From Berberis thunbergii (taxonomy: Eukaryota; Streptophyta; Magnoliopsida; Ranunculales; Berberidaceae), in the NCBI GenBank assembly GCA_003290165.1, contig QNQO01008293.1, forward strand, positions 124,001 to 188,000: a DNA stretch of 64,000 nucleotides, given 5' to 3'. Below are positions 10,901 through 21,611 of this stretch, one piece after another. How positions within the stretch are numbered: position 1 is the first letter of the stretch; every line of letters starts with the position of its first letter. The position numbers were made by a program, and so were the translations under genes. A model generated the notes under the pieces. The model saw only the letters and a list, made by a program, of their open reading frames with translations, ran no database searches and was not told where the DNA came from.

Positions 10901-13900
10901 TGAAAACCATTATGCCCATCATGATACGATTGATCCTATTTCGTTGTCTGACATTGATAAAAGCAATGAGTGGTTAATTGGGAAGATGCAGGAGGAAATA
11001 AATGCAGAGGATGAATGGGTATTTCTTAATGATACATTGACTTTGATTCAATATGCACAAGCTGCTAGAGTTGCTGAAGGATTATCACGAACACGTAGAA
11101 GTCCTAGAAATAGTACAACTTGAACAACTTACTCAAGAAGAGGCTCTCTTGCATCTGCATCTACACCTACGCCATTGCGATTGTTGGATTTAGCGGAAGA
11201 CATGGTTGATTTAGAAGATGATGAAATTTTGAAGTAGATGTTGAAGGGATTGCAGAAAATGTTGATCAAGAATTGGGTCATGAAGAGGAGGATGAGTGAA
11301 ATAGTGACAAATGAGAATTGTGAACTTTTTTTTTTTGAAAATTTTGTGAACTGGTTTACATTATGCTTTGATGATTTTGTTGCTAATTTTTTTTAATAAT
11401 TTAGTAGATGTTTGCAAATTACTTGATCCTTATGTAGTGCATTTTTCGCTATGTTGTGTAACTTTATTATGTTTTCGTTTCGATTTTAGGCAGTTGTATG
11501 ACTTTTTTATATATATGTCAAAATGATGAAATGATGATGTATGTTTTTATGCTGATATCAAGGATGCACAGATACGGACACGCGTGTCGTGTCGGACACG
11601 AACATGACATGCCGACTCGATAGTTTTTTCAAAAATTAGGACTCGGGGACACGTCATACTATTTTTTATTAAGTCATAAATATAAATAATAATCTAATAA
11701 AGTGTCTTCTTAGAGTGTCTTGAAGATGACACTGTTGCAAGAAAAAATTAAAGTAGAGAAGAAGTAGAGGAGAGAATAAGCAAATTAGAGAAAAATAAGA
11801 AGCATAGACTACCTCTATGTTTTAGTGGCATTTTACCCTATTTATCTTAAATCTTAATTGAAATAGTCATTCATTTCAATAAATCAACAACCATTATATT
11901 ACATGGTTATTTGCAAACATCTAAAAGTAAAAAATAAAACAAAGTTGGTTTTTGAGTCTCGATTGTGCCCTAACCAAGTTTCAGGTGTATCGGAGGCGTA
12001 TCCGACACGTTGACCACACTGACCATGTGTTTGACACCTGCTGACACGTTGACCAAGTGTCTGGTGCGTCATGCGTGTTAGAAATGTGTCGAGCATGTGT
12101 CGGGTGTCGGACATGGATACAAGTTTTCGAAGAGTCTGTGCTTCCTTGGCTGATATCTTCCATTTTTTTATAAAAAATTGTTAAGACTGCCTCACGTCAC
12201 TGAGGCGTGCACATTTCCTTGTGCCTCATGCCTCATACGTTTTCAAGTTTGTGCGCCTCGCCTCTACCTTAACTACAATGGTATGGAAATACAAAAGAAG
12301 CACATAAGCTTGTTGAAAGTTGACTAAAATAAAAGTTATTGTTGAAGAGCTAAAATTTTTTTCACATATATACGCATGCTCTTAACTAGAATCTCGAATA
12401 AAATTGGTTGGATAATGAGTCTATCATCTTCATTCTTGTCTATGTTGTTGTCTGGGGTGCAAAGTGGGATGAAGTGTTGGTAGTCGCTTTGAGAGCCTCT
12501 GGAGTTGCAACGAAGTTGATGTGTTACTAGTATTATTTTTATTATATTTTATTGTTGCATTCTTTCCTTTAATTTAGCAGAGAATAGAAGAAAAATTAAT
12601 GACAACTTAGAAAAGGAGGTGGTGACTGAAGAAGAGGAAAAAGGTGGAGGAGAACTTAAAAAGAAGATGGATAAAGGAAGAGTTCCGCATGAAGAGGAGT
12701 TCAAAGTTTGGGAAGCAAAATGAAGGAAGAAATCACACCTAACCTAATTGATCGAGTTGAGCAGAGGAACAAAATCGCAGTCTCAAACATGTGAGAAGCA
12801 AATCGAGGTTTAGGGCTTTTTTGAAACTATAAGATATTTATATTAAAAGTTATTAGATTTACTAAAAGATTTAAGTAAATAGTAACTATTTATTAAATTA
12901 ATTAGGCCATTTATCACCTCAACTGAAGCGTAGCACTGTGTTAGTATGAGGCAGAAAAACTATGTTGGGGCATAAAATTTTCGAATCAAAGCGTCTAAGC
13001 CCGAAATTGATGTCACGGACATTACCCACGTTGCAACAAAGCTTTAGACAACTTAGATTCTCATATGAAAATTGTGTCTAACACAAAATGTAGTTTTTTT
13101 TCCTTCTTTTTATTTTTTCTATCCCTTAACCCCTCCCACCCCCGATGCTATCGACAGGGTTTGAAATTTTCTAACACGATCACACGAGTAAGCATGTGCT
13201 TGAATAAAGTCTCAAATCAAATTAATTGGATTAAAAGTCCATCAATTAGCTTGATATGAGGAACTCTGTATTTTAATTCTTGTGAATTTTCTCAGTTCCG
13301 ACTGCATACAAGAAAATGAAAAAAACTTAAATCTTTTGTCCAAACTAGAGTAGTTAATCTGATTTTCTGGGAGAAATATATGACTCTTGTGGACGTGGAT
13401 GATTTATAATGTACTTCACCTTGGCCTTTAAGGTTCCTTTAGGTGGCAATAAGGGTTGAAGGAACCAAGGGTGATCATCTGAGAGGACTTCTTTGGAAAC
13501 CCAAGGTCCCATATCTCTACTATCTATAAAGCGAAGATCCCTTTGAGTAACTACCTCACATTATGGACAATTTAGAACTCAGTTTACTTTAAAAATAATT
13601 TAGTTTGATTTTAACTTTTAGGGGCATTAAAGACTTTATCAATTTATTCAACTTCTTACAATTTTGAATGTTGAATATTTTAAATTAATAACTACCCACT
13701 ACTCAAACCCACTATCAAAGTTGTTTTAATTATTAGCAAAACAAGAATTATGTCACTTTGTTCATAAAAAAAGAGGAAAAATTATTTCATTTAATTGAAT
13801 ATAAGTTTATTTCTTTTTCAAATCCCCATCTTTGATTTATGAAACTACAAGATGTCTTCATCTATGATGTTATAAACTAAAGAAAAATTGTGTGGGCTAT

Positions 13901-16900
13901 AATGCTGAAGAAACAATCATCAAACAATATTTTTTTAAAATGTAAAATGAAAATGAAAAATCTGTATATCGAACTTTATTCCGACCACTTCGATTGCTTT
14001 ATTATATATACTGTGTTTTCCAATATTGTTCGCTCCATTATGGCAACGTTAATTCCTTGAAGTGACCAGCAGGGGACTTATTGATGACAATTGCCAAGGA
14101 AGCAGTGGACAATAATGTTTGAATCCAACTTCTCCACTTCATGTTAAAGCCAAAAGAGGTGAGCATGTTCTGAAGATAACCCCACAAGACAAAACCAAAA
14201 GGTTTGTATAAGTCAACTTTTAACATAACCCCTGGTCTGTGCTATCTAATTTTGGAATCAATGGTCTCATTAGCAATAAGGACCCGATCCACCAATTGTC
14301 TATCACCAATTCTAGCAAATTGGAAGGGAGAGCACAGTTGAGCCTGATGGAAAGCACCGTAGAGATCATTTTCTACACCGGGAAAGAAGGCTCATAAGCC
14401 TGAACTCCACAATGGAGGTGGGCTCTTTGATTTTGGGGATCAGAGAGATAATTGTGGTGTTCAATCTCCACTCAAGGAGCTTGTTGTTAATGTCCACCAC
14501 CTTCCCAATATCACATTGCATAAATTCTCTCATTTGTGATTGTCCCACGCCGTTAAGATACCCTAGAGCTACCTTCTGCTGCAATCAGCCGTATCTCTGC
14601 CCCAAGTGTCTTTGATGATATTGAATCAATGTCATGAAGCTTTGTCTCCTGGATCAAGGAAATTTGGGGCTTGTGCTTATAAACTAAACACTTAAGAGAC
14701 CTGGTCTTCGCTCAACAAACCCTAAACCTCTACAATTCTATTACAGGATTCATCTCCCAATCTCCAGTGAGGACACATCGTCCTCACAAGAAATTTCACT
14801 AACTCCGGTAGTATTGTGAGTTGTCGAAGGCTCAATATTATGGTGGATGATAATACTTTTGAGTTTTGACGCACCCGCGGAGTGGGCGAGAGAGAATTGG
14901 GGAGTGTATTGAGCACGTGACTAAGTTTGTGGGAGGAGGGTGGTAGAAGTGGTGTATATGTGCCCTTACAATTAGTTTTTCATTATTTAATTAGTAGTTA
15001 TTATTAAGTTAAAATTTTCTCCTTCCTTGATTTAGTAAACCCCTATGCGTGTTCAAAAATAAAATAGTCTAGGGATGAGAGGTTTTTTTCCGTTAAAAGT
15101 ATTATCCAATGACTATTTTAATCCATATTATTTTTGTTTGGATTTTTTCTTCCACCAGCATCTATGAAGCAATCGATCCAAGATGGTTTTCTGAATAGCT
15201 GGTAACTTGCTCGTGATATAGATGTTATAATATGTAAATATGTACATCAGGAAAAAAAAAAGCAATTCATCAGATAAAAGGATTATATGAATGGAAATGA
15301 AAAATGAATGATTAAAATATACCGCAAAGTCTTACATAAATCTTATCAAATCTGGTGATATATACATCTAGAGGTCTAAGAAAAGAAGATCCTTTATCCC
15401 TTTTATTGTTCTCTCTAGCTGCTGAAGGCTTGGCTGATCTTATTGCAAATTCTCAACAACTAGGTTTCATCAATTGCTTCTATTCCTATTCATTTAATGC
15501 CCCTTTGTGTGATGCCAGCCTCAGTGGCATCTAGAATTGAAAAATGCATTAGGAATTTCCTTTGGGTCACATCTTCGTCTTCGAAGAAGTATCACCTGCT
15601 GAATTGGAAGAGAGTTTGCCAACTAAAAATGCAAACGTGGCTTAGGAATTAAAATAACTAGGGAGTTTGACAAAGCTCTCCTTTTGTTGAAGTGGATTTT
15701 GAGATTTGGGGGATTGAAACTAATTCTCTTTGGAGACAGCTATTTGCAAATAAGTATGGGGTTTCCCAACTTGACTGTTCATCTTGAACCAACTAATTCC
15801 TATGGTATCTCTCTGTTGAGACGTATTATGAAGCTGAAAGGGTGTGTTCAAGATTATATTTCCTTTGAAGCCAATAAAGGAGATAGAGTAAAACTTTTGG
15901 GAACAGCAGTGGGTACGAGACATGAACCTGAAATCAACTGTCCCTTCTATCTACAATGCTTCTAGCAACAAAGATAGGGGTTGTCAAATAGTTTTGGAAT
16001 TTTAGTTCTCAAAGCTGGAAATTCCAGCTGAGAAGAAATCTTGATTATTGGGAGACCCCACAGATGACTCAACTGCTTGTTATGACAGGTCAGATATCTT
16101 TAAATGAAGAGGAAGATAAATGGAGCTGGAAGATATTTTTTTTTTTACTGTCATAAAATGGTATGGAATCCTGGCCCCTGATAGTTATATTTCTTCCACT
16201 GATCAAAGGGTTTGCCACCTTTATTCTTTCATTTGGATGAAAGATATCCTTGCTAGGGCAACCTTTCTTATGTGAACAGATCTCCATGGCCACATCCTTA
16301 CTGTTTGACCGCAATGCAGAATCTATTGATCATATTCTTATTTATTGCTCCTAGACATCAGTTGTGGGCCATTGCTTTATTTGAGTTCCATGTGCAAGCT
16401 CCCTTTGCTCCTTCATTACTGGAAGGGGTAGAACATTGGAATTTCTCTATCCACCTCACCTTCTAATTTAGCCCCCTTTGGAAAATGGGTTTGGGAGAGA
16501 TTGATTCATGCGTTTGTGTGGGTGTTATGGAGGGAGAGAAATGTCAAAATCTTTATAGATAAAAGCAAAGTAGTTGATCAGTTTTGGATAGACATCAAAG
16601 TGACCCTTTGGCTTTGGGCTTGTAACTAGGACAAATATAGGGATGTTCAGTTTACTTCTTGTATGTTTAATTGTGTTTCATGTTTGTGGTGCTTAGCACT
16701 TAGCAGGCCTTTTGTTACTGGCCCACCTCCCTTTTGTATCTATCAATGTTAATAAATATATATACGCAAAGTTGTTTTGTTGATAAAAAATATTAAAAAT
16801 TGTAAGGGCACAAATGTGTAATTAGAATTTTGAGAGAGAATTTGTTGAAAAGAAAATGCCTGTAGGGATTTGTATTACAAGCCCTAATTTGATGTATGAT

Positions 16901-19900
16901 TAAATTTAGTTTGATAAATATCTCGTTTCTTGCTTTTGTGAAACAAATCCTATCACAATAATAAATGCAAAGAATCTGGAGGAAGAAATGATGGGGGAAT
17001 AGACTTGTTATTTGGAACGCCAAGTTGCTCTCAAAATGAGGTAGATTGTTGGTCATTGCTCATTAGATCATCCTTTCATATTCTTGTCTCAAGTCCTAAA
17101 TAGTATTGAGATGATTAGAAATTCTTTTTTTTTGGTGGGGCAATTAGAGAAAGGTGTTTAACGTTGTTCAGTCACGTGCAGAGGAGACCAAGCACGACGC
17201 CAATTAGAAAATGTCTAGATTGACAAGTTAATAGAGGGTATAGACGGAGGGGACGATTGTTGAAAACTTGGATGAAAGTGGTGAAGGACGACATCCTTAA
17301 GTTTGGATTATGCGAGGATATGTGGGAAGACCGCATTGCTTGGAGAACCAAAATTTGTGTAGTTTGGATTTGATGAATAAAGAGTTGTGCCAATGAATGG
17401 GAAGATATGGTACGGAAGGGAATACTTGTGGAAGGACGTGATAAAAGCCAAGTATGATCCCATCGACTCCATTTGGCTCTCAAGGCATCTAGTGGCTTCT
17501 TAGGGTATTAGTACCTTGAATACTTCTTGGAGTTTCAATTTGTGACACCACTTGATGACACGACACAAATTTGTATAGGTTTGACGCCTCCACCTAGTTG
17601 ACATGCTCCAACACGATTAACTATTTCTATATTTATGAATATATCCAATTTAACCTTACAAAACCTCTTTAGGATAGGTTTTGATACATATTTTCAATTT
17701 CGAATAGCATGATTAATAAACTTACAAGTACCTTGAATGAGTACTGGCAAGTTATTAGAGTTAGTTGACATATTTATTAGGTTGAGTAATTAATCACTGT
17801 GGGTTGTCATGACATGACCCATTTGTAAATTGTTTGGCTGTAGGCAACATGGGGCGCAACCCAATTAGAAGCTACCTGCCCATTTATTCCCCTACTTTTT
17901 CTAATACAAGGAAGGGTTTATTTGAGGTATCGGGGACTGGTGACAAGGTTAAGTCCCAGAATGATGGCTGGGTTTGATACACAGCTTTTAGATTTTAGAG
18001 ATAGATTTTCGGTACTTTTTCTTTTTGTAATAAGAACCAAGGGAAGGCAAAACAGTTTTGATGGCCAGGTCAATTGGTCGATGCATTGGGATTTTCATCA
18101 ATGAAATATGGTGCTTTGCCTTGTTGAGTTGAACGAGTTTGTAGCTCTATCCAATTTTTTGAAAATATAAGTAAGTTTGGATGGATGATGAGGGAAAATA
18201 TTTTTCCAATTTGCTCAAGTTTTTCAAGATTGGCTGTGGATACTTACCTGTGGGTTCTTTCTACCATATCCAACAAAGTTTATTTGAAGAATAACGGTTC
18301 CATATAGGGTACCTTTTTTTCTTTAAATGTGGACAGTGATGTGGAACATGATTCATTCTGAAGTAGAACTAGTAAACGAAGCCCGCTGCTGTGTAGCTTA
18401 CGTGACCTTCTTCATTGCAAGTGGGTAAATAAGTTGTGGAGGAATTTCTTTGGCCTTTGTCAGGGTGTCTTGGGTAATGACTGCTTCGATGGAGCAGTTG
18501 TTGAGGAGTTGGAAGACAATTGTGTGGAAAATTTTCCTTTTGCTTTGTGCTGGACAGTTTAGAAAGAAAGCAAGAGTAAGATTTTTGTGACTAGTCTTTA
18601 GGTATTGAAGGTTCTCATTACTTTATGGGGTTGGGTTTCAAATCTTCCCCCTTCCAAAGGGGTGTTCTTCCTCTTTTAAAGGAATGTTCTTCAAAGGGGT
18701 CGATTTATCTTTGGGTCTTAATGCTAAGGCCCATATTTGAGTAATAGCCTGAGTTAAGCTAATCAATAGATTTTTACCTTTCTTTTTGTAAATTATAATT
18801 CAGATGTAAGATTCTGAATGTCTTTACTGTCGATTTTTCTTTTCTTTTCTTGTTTTTTACATTTTAGACTCATCCTTTTAGAAATCATTTTCTACTGATC
18901 ATGATAAGACTTGCTTATTTACCATTTATTTTATACTTTATGGTTAAGATTGAATCTGGTGTCGTGCTCCAGGTCCTGATGATATGCCGGCACACATCAA
19001 ATCATCAATGTTTGGCTGTACTCTCACGTATGGGTCTTTAACCATTTAACCCTCTGTCTTTAAATGAGTATCGCTCCAATTTTTATTTCCAAATTGCAAC
19101 TAATATATGTATATTGTCTGTTTCCTTGCAGCGTTCCAATTACTGATGGACATCTCAATATGGGAACATGGCAGGTAACTAGATATTACTATAGTATTTT
19201 ATGACTATTTTCTTTTGATCGTCTACATATTCAAATAAAGTTAAGGGTGTTATTTAATTTACCCTTGGTTTACCATGGAAACCCCATATCGAAATTGTCC
19301 CAACCATATGCCCACATTCACGATCTTGTCTATCCCTCCCCTCTCACTCTCCGCAAGTTGAGTTGTACTCTCTGCATGCGAGAGCTTAATTGGCTTGACT
19401 TTGGTAGAATTGTGTAAGGTTCAATCGACGATGATGTGTTTGGGTGAAAGGCAATTATGTTTTCCGTTTTATTGAAAAGGATCTCATTCAGGGAAGTTTC
19501 TCGCAAGAGAATTTTGGTTTATGAAACACAGGGGATCCTTGATTTATTCTCCATTTGAGGATGATGACAGTTGAACATTTGTGAAGTGTTTATCGGTTCT
19601 TCTAATGCATCTCCCCAATCTAAAAGCCTAACTTTTGCACATCTTTCACTGATTTCATAACTCTACTAATCTGTCTGTTTCTTGATGTTGGTTCCTCCTT
19701 GTTGATCAATAATCTTAAATGATTAAAAATATCTAGCAATGCCCTTGTGATCCTCTGGGTAATTTGTAGTTCTTAGTTTATAGATTCGACATCTTTTACA
19801 AGTTCCTACATTTGATTTCAGCCAAAGAATTTAGGCTTCTCAGAGAGAATCAGTTCTATTCATCCAGTAGTTAGATAATGAATCAAATCACTTATCCAAG

Positions 19901-20366
19901 TGACACTTTGAGTTCAACCACAAACAACCACAAGGTTGATGATTATCTTGTAACTTGGAAGAATGATTTAACAAATGAAAAGATTAAATAATGAACAAAA
20001 CTTTCTAGTGAACTCCACAACAATTTGGGAGAGGGAGAGGGTGGTGGTGGTGGCTGGCTGCGTTGGAGTTGGGTTGGAGATTTAACTTAAGATTGTTTTT
20101 AAAGTTTGGTGTTTCCTGGTAAAGGTTGGGCTGAATCTAACAATACTCGTCGTAAATACTAAAGAAATCTTAGGATTACATTTAAAATCACAGGGAGGTA
20201 TGGATTTCAGGAGTATGTAAAATCACAGGGAGTATTTTGATGCAACAGATGAGAGGCACACTCCTCACCAGTCTTTTTTGTTATATTGCTGCAGGGGATA
20301 TGGTTATGTGAGCACCGTGATTATGCAACTCCGCGCAAGATCGTGGTTACTTTAAATGGTGTTTGA
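4974..20366 (+). CDS. YjbQ/UPF0047 family protein, seven exons, probably plastid-targeted
   Basis: Exons: 4974-5165, 5453-5513, 5601-5695, 5790-5823, 18973-19027, 19132-19174 and 20295-20366. All introns are GT-AG and the phases agree, giving 183 codons with no stop. The first 36 residues ([20 protein letters not shown] onward) are rich in S, T and P, basic and without acidic residues until late, as in a chloroplast transit peptide. A second ATG at 5082 starts the conserved domain ([13 protein letters not shown]) and would give 147 residues. Conserved blocks in order: [13 protein letters not shown], [65 protein letters not shown]. The family includes E. coli YjbQ, which has reported thiamin phosphate synthase activity. 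The plant function is not settled, as far as I know. The oddity is intron 4 (5824-18972, 13,149 bp), which is packed with transposons while every exon and splice site is preserved. Confidence 0.88.
6385..6763. repeat. Dispersed repeat, related to the hAT-like MITE at 52042-52436
   Basis: It aligns along most of its length with 52042-52436. Both have a start near CTATATATAACGACAC, an internal GAAGTGT(C/T)AGACATGT block, ATTATTTACTTTT, and GTAGAAATAGAGT near the right end. The ends are imperfectly inverted. No matching 8-bp target duplication was seen for this copy, so its boundaries are approximate. It lies in intron 4 of the YjbQ-like gene. Confidence 0.55.
8726..9671. mobile_element. Non-autonomous hAT element, 946 bp, nested in the transposase relic
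   Basis: Ends are TAGGGATGGCAGTGGGG and its imperfect complement ending GTTGCCATCCCTA. The flanking 8-mers CTGTGAAT and CTATGAAT (8718-8725 and 9672-9679) match at 7 of 8 positions. Subterminal DNA carries many GGGGCGGAT / ATCCGCCCC motifs in both orientations. Its left end and its internal CT-rich leader resemble the larger hAT element starting at 31794, so it is probably a deletion derivative of that family. It splits the coding frame of the older hAT element around it. Confidence 0.87.
10695..10798 (+). mobile_element. tRNA-derived SINE
   Basis: It contains a box-A-like GATAGCCTGGTTAGTTAGC and, about 35 bases later, a box-B-like GAGTTTGATACCCAC, and ends in A9. This arrangement (pol III A and B boxes, short body, A tail) is that of a plant tRNA-related SINE. 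It lies inside the hAT transposase relic. No clear target duplication was found, so the left boundary is approximate. Confidence 0.6.
11559..12148. mobile_element. Non-autonomous hAT element, 590 bp
   Basis: Ends are CAAGGATGCACAGATAC and (read inwards) CAAGGAAGCACAGACTC. A perfect 8-bp duplication GCTGATAT flanks it (11551-11558 and 12149-12156). Inside are repeated CGGACACG / CGTGTC motifs in both orientations. It is nested near the 3' end of the 7536-12280 hAT element. Confidence 0.9.
12281..13513. other. Intron 4 filler without recognisable genes
   Basis: AT-rich DNA between the hAT element and the Helitron-like segment. No exon, RNA gene or bounded element was recognised on either strand. 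Confidence 0.35.
13514..13960 (+). mobile_element. Helitron 5' end fragment
   Basis: The segment begins TCTCTACTATCTATAAAG directly after a host A, matching the 5'-terminal TC motif known from plant Helitrons (TCTMTAYTA in maize). About 430 bp downstream aligns with the reverse-strand copy at 43125 down to about 36560, which is split there by two Harbinger-type insertions. The two copies diverge after about 13960. No CTRR-type 3' end with hairpin was identified, so this may be a truncated copy. Confidence 0.65.
14038..14600 (-). pseudogene. LINE (L1-type) reverse transcriptase fragment
   Basis: Minus-strand reading from 14584 gives [20 protein letters not shown], the RT motif upstream of the palm. 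From 14226 it gives [20 protein letters not shown] followed by [18 protein letters not shown] and [10 protein letters not shown], which match RT blocks around the KAYD/V-W-F region of plant L1 ORF2. Frameshifts separate the blocks and the DD catalytic block is absent. It lies in intron 4 of the YjbQ-like gene on the opposite strand. Confidence 0.75.
15369..16770 (+). pseudogene. LINE (L1-type) 3' half relic
   Basis: The plus-strand reading begins [20 protein letters not shown], the conserved RGLRQGDPLSP block of L1 reverse transcriptases. It continues through a decayed thumb and zf-RVT region, with recognisable LLKWILRFG and [12 protein letters not shown]. There are many stops and frame changes. 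An RT-less tail with [14 protein letters not shown] near 16530 matches the region just before the 3' end of such elements. No flanking duplication was found. The orientation is opposite to the RT piece at 14038-14600, so the two come from different insertions or a rearrangement. Confidence 0.7.
17170..18650 (+). pseudogene. Heavily decayed LINE-derived remnants
   Basis: Around 17245-17365 the plus strand reads [19 protein letters not shown], then [12 protein letters not shown], resembling the C-terminal tail typical of plant RTE-type LINEs. Near 17400-17500 a zf-RVT-like [11 protein letters not shown] block appears. The rest, to about 18650, has a LINE-like feel but no block I can name. It is the last part of intron 4 before exon 5 at 18973. 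Confidence 0.4.
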
Positions 20367-21554
20367 AGAGTACCAAGAACATGGGCTTCACTTTAAATGT
20401 TTGTCAGATTTAGTCTGATGGTTTGATATACTTCTGTATATAATTGTTTATACACTGTTCGATATACTTACGTTTAGTGTTTGGAACATCTACATTGGGT
20501 GTTCGTATGGCATAAAGCATTTTAGGCTCTGCTTCATTGACAGAGAATGCAAATAGGTTTTTTTTTTTTTCCCCTTTCTTTTAACATAGTTTTGGTGTCA
20601 AGTCATGTGCAAACTGTCTATCTTGTTGAGTTTCAACAAATTGATTTCAACTTAGAAATTGTGGAAAACGTTTTTTCCAAAACTTAGTGGTTGGTGGTGG
20701 TGATGGTTGTGTAGGCAAGTGTTGGTGGTGGTGCTTGTGGCTGTCTGTGTCATCATTGTGGTTATGGTGATGGGATGGATTTTGTCGCGGTGGTTGTAAT
20801 GGTGGTGATATTGTGATTGTGTTGGTGTAGTTGTAGTGGAAGGGAGTTTTTTTCATGAAAATGTTGTCACCAAGGATAGTGATTTCGTTTTTTGATATAA
20901 TTTTGGAAAGTTGATTTTAAGAAATATTTCATTGTGTATAGAAAAAGCTAAATTTCAGTCGTCGTTTTGAAGTTATCAATATAATTTAAGCATTTTAAAC
21001 ACTTATATACAACATATCGAGTACCACAATGATGTCATACAAACAATGTATTGCATAAGAATCACTTATATAACAAAATGTTAATACTAATCTAAGGTTA
21101 AAATCGATTAAAATGTAGGGAATTGAGATTGGACTAACAAAAGAAATGCGGTAACTCGACGATAAAAAGTATTTCATTAAATTTTGACATATTTCGAGAG
21201 ATCACATTACTTGGTTGTCAACACATGTTCGTAGGATCTTAATATGAGTAGATCAGCAGAACATTTTTTTTATGTTCACCATAAATTGCCTATACTTTCA
21301 TATTGAAAGCCAACACCATTATCAAGACTTTTATCTTGAAATACAATATGAAGTGCTGAATAGGAAGGGAGCAGTCATCTCTGCTTGTTTCAGTATTAAA
21401 GACAACTCAGAAGTTGTCATCTAAAATACCTACGAAATTTCCCCATCCTTTTTCATGATCTGAAGCATCATGTAAAGAACCACGTGTATGATACACAATG
21501 ATAAGTATCTGTAAAGAACAACGTGCATGATACACAATAAGCACCATGGGTACA
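20367..21554. other. Intergenic region between convergent genes, with a GGT-rich tract
   Basis: It holds the 3' UTR of the YjbQ-like gene, a T-run near 20560, and a low-complexity tract at about 20685-20840 built from GGTGGTGGTGATGGTTGTG-like units. No gene was supported. The open frame across the tract on the minus strand is low-complexity H/T/P-rich peptide and is not credible. Confidence 0.4.
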
Positions 21555-21560
21555 TTTATT
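21555..21560 (-). promoter_or_regulatory. Candidate polyadenylation signal of the AVT3-like gene
   Basis: AATAAA on the minus strand, about 50 bases after the stop codon at 21612-21614. The position is plausible, but the motif is common in AT-rich DNA. Confidence 0.35.
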
Positions 21561-21611
21561 AGAATAAACATATCTATCCTATCTAACCTACTCTCAACAC
21601 ATAAGTCTCAT

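Larger units (their letters stand above)
8324..11298 (+). pseudogene. hAT transposase relic with BED finger and DUF659-type domain
   Basis: Starting at 8324 the frame reads a BED-type zinc finger ([12 protein letters not shown], then YKQHLAH) within the first 45 residues. After the nested element at 8726-9671, the reading resumes with a DUF659-like RNase-H-fold segment. Recognisable pieces are [31 protein letters not shown] and [20 protein letters not shown], then [10 protein letters not shown] later segment (about 10310-10610) carries the CIDLMLEDI and [15 protein letters not shown] blocks, and a final segment (10908-11122) gives [18 protein letters not shown] to the C-terminal tail. Stops and frameshifts occur throughout, so no active enzyme is possible. 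It is the coding part of the surrounding 7536-12280 hAT element. Confidence 0.8.
7536..12280 (+). mobile_element. hAT transposon, 4.7 kb, decayed, with nested insertions
   Basis: The left end CATTGTAGTCAAGGC and the right end (CATTGTAGTTAAGGT read inwards) form terminal inverted repeats. Both flanks carry a perfect 8-bp duplication, GTATGGAA (7528-7535 and 12281-12288), which is diagnostic of hAT. Subterminal DNA is rich in GAGGCG/CGCCTC motifs in both orientations. Inside are a decayed transposase reading left to right (8324-11298), two younger hAT elements (8726-9671 and 11559-12148) and a SINE (about 10695-10798). The whole unit lies in intron 4 of the YjbQ-like gene. Confidence 0.9.

Noticed and set aside
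20647..20856. Minus-strand open frame rich in H, T, N and P
   Set aside because: It is translated from a GGT/GATG low-complexity tract with no family similarity.
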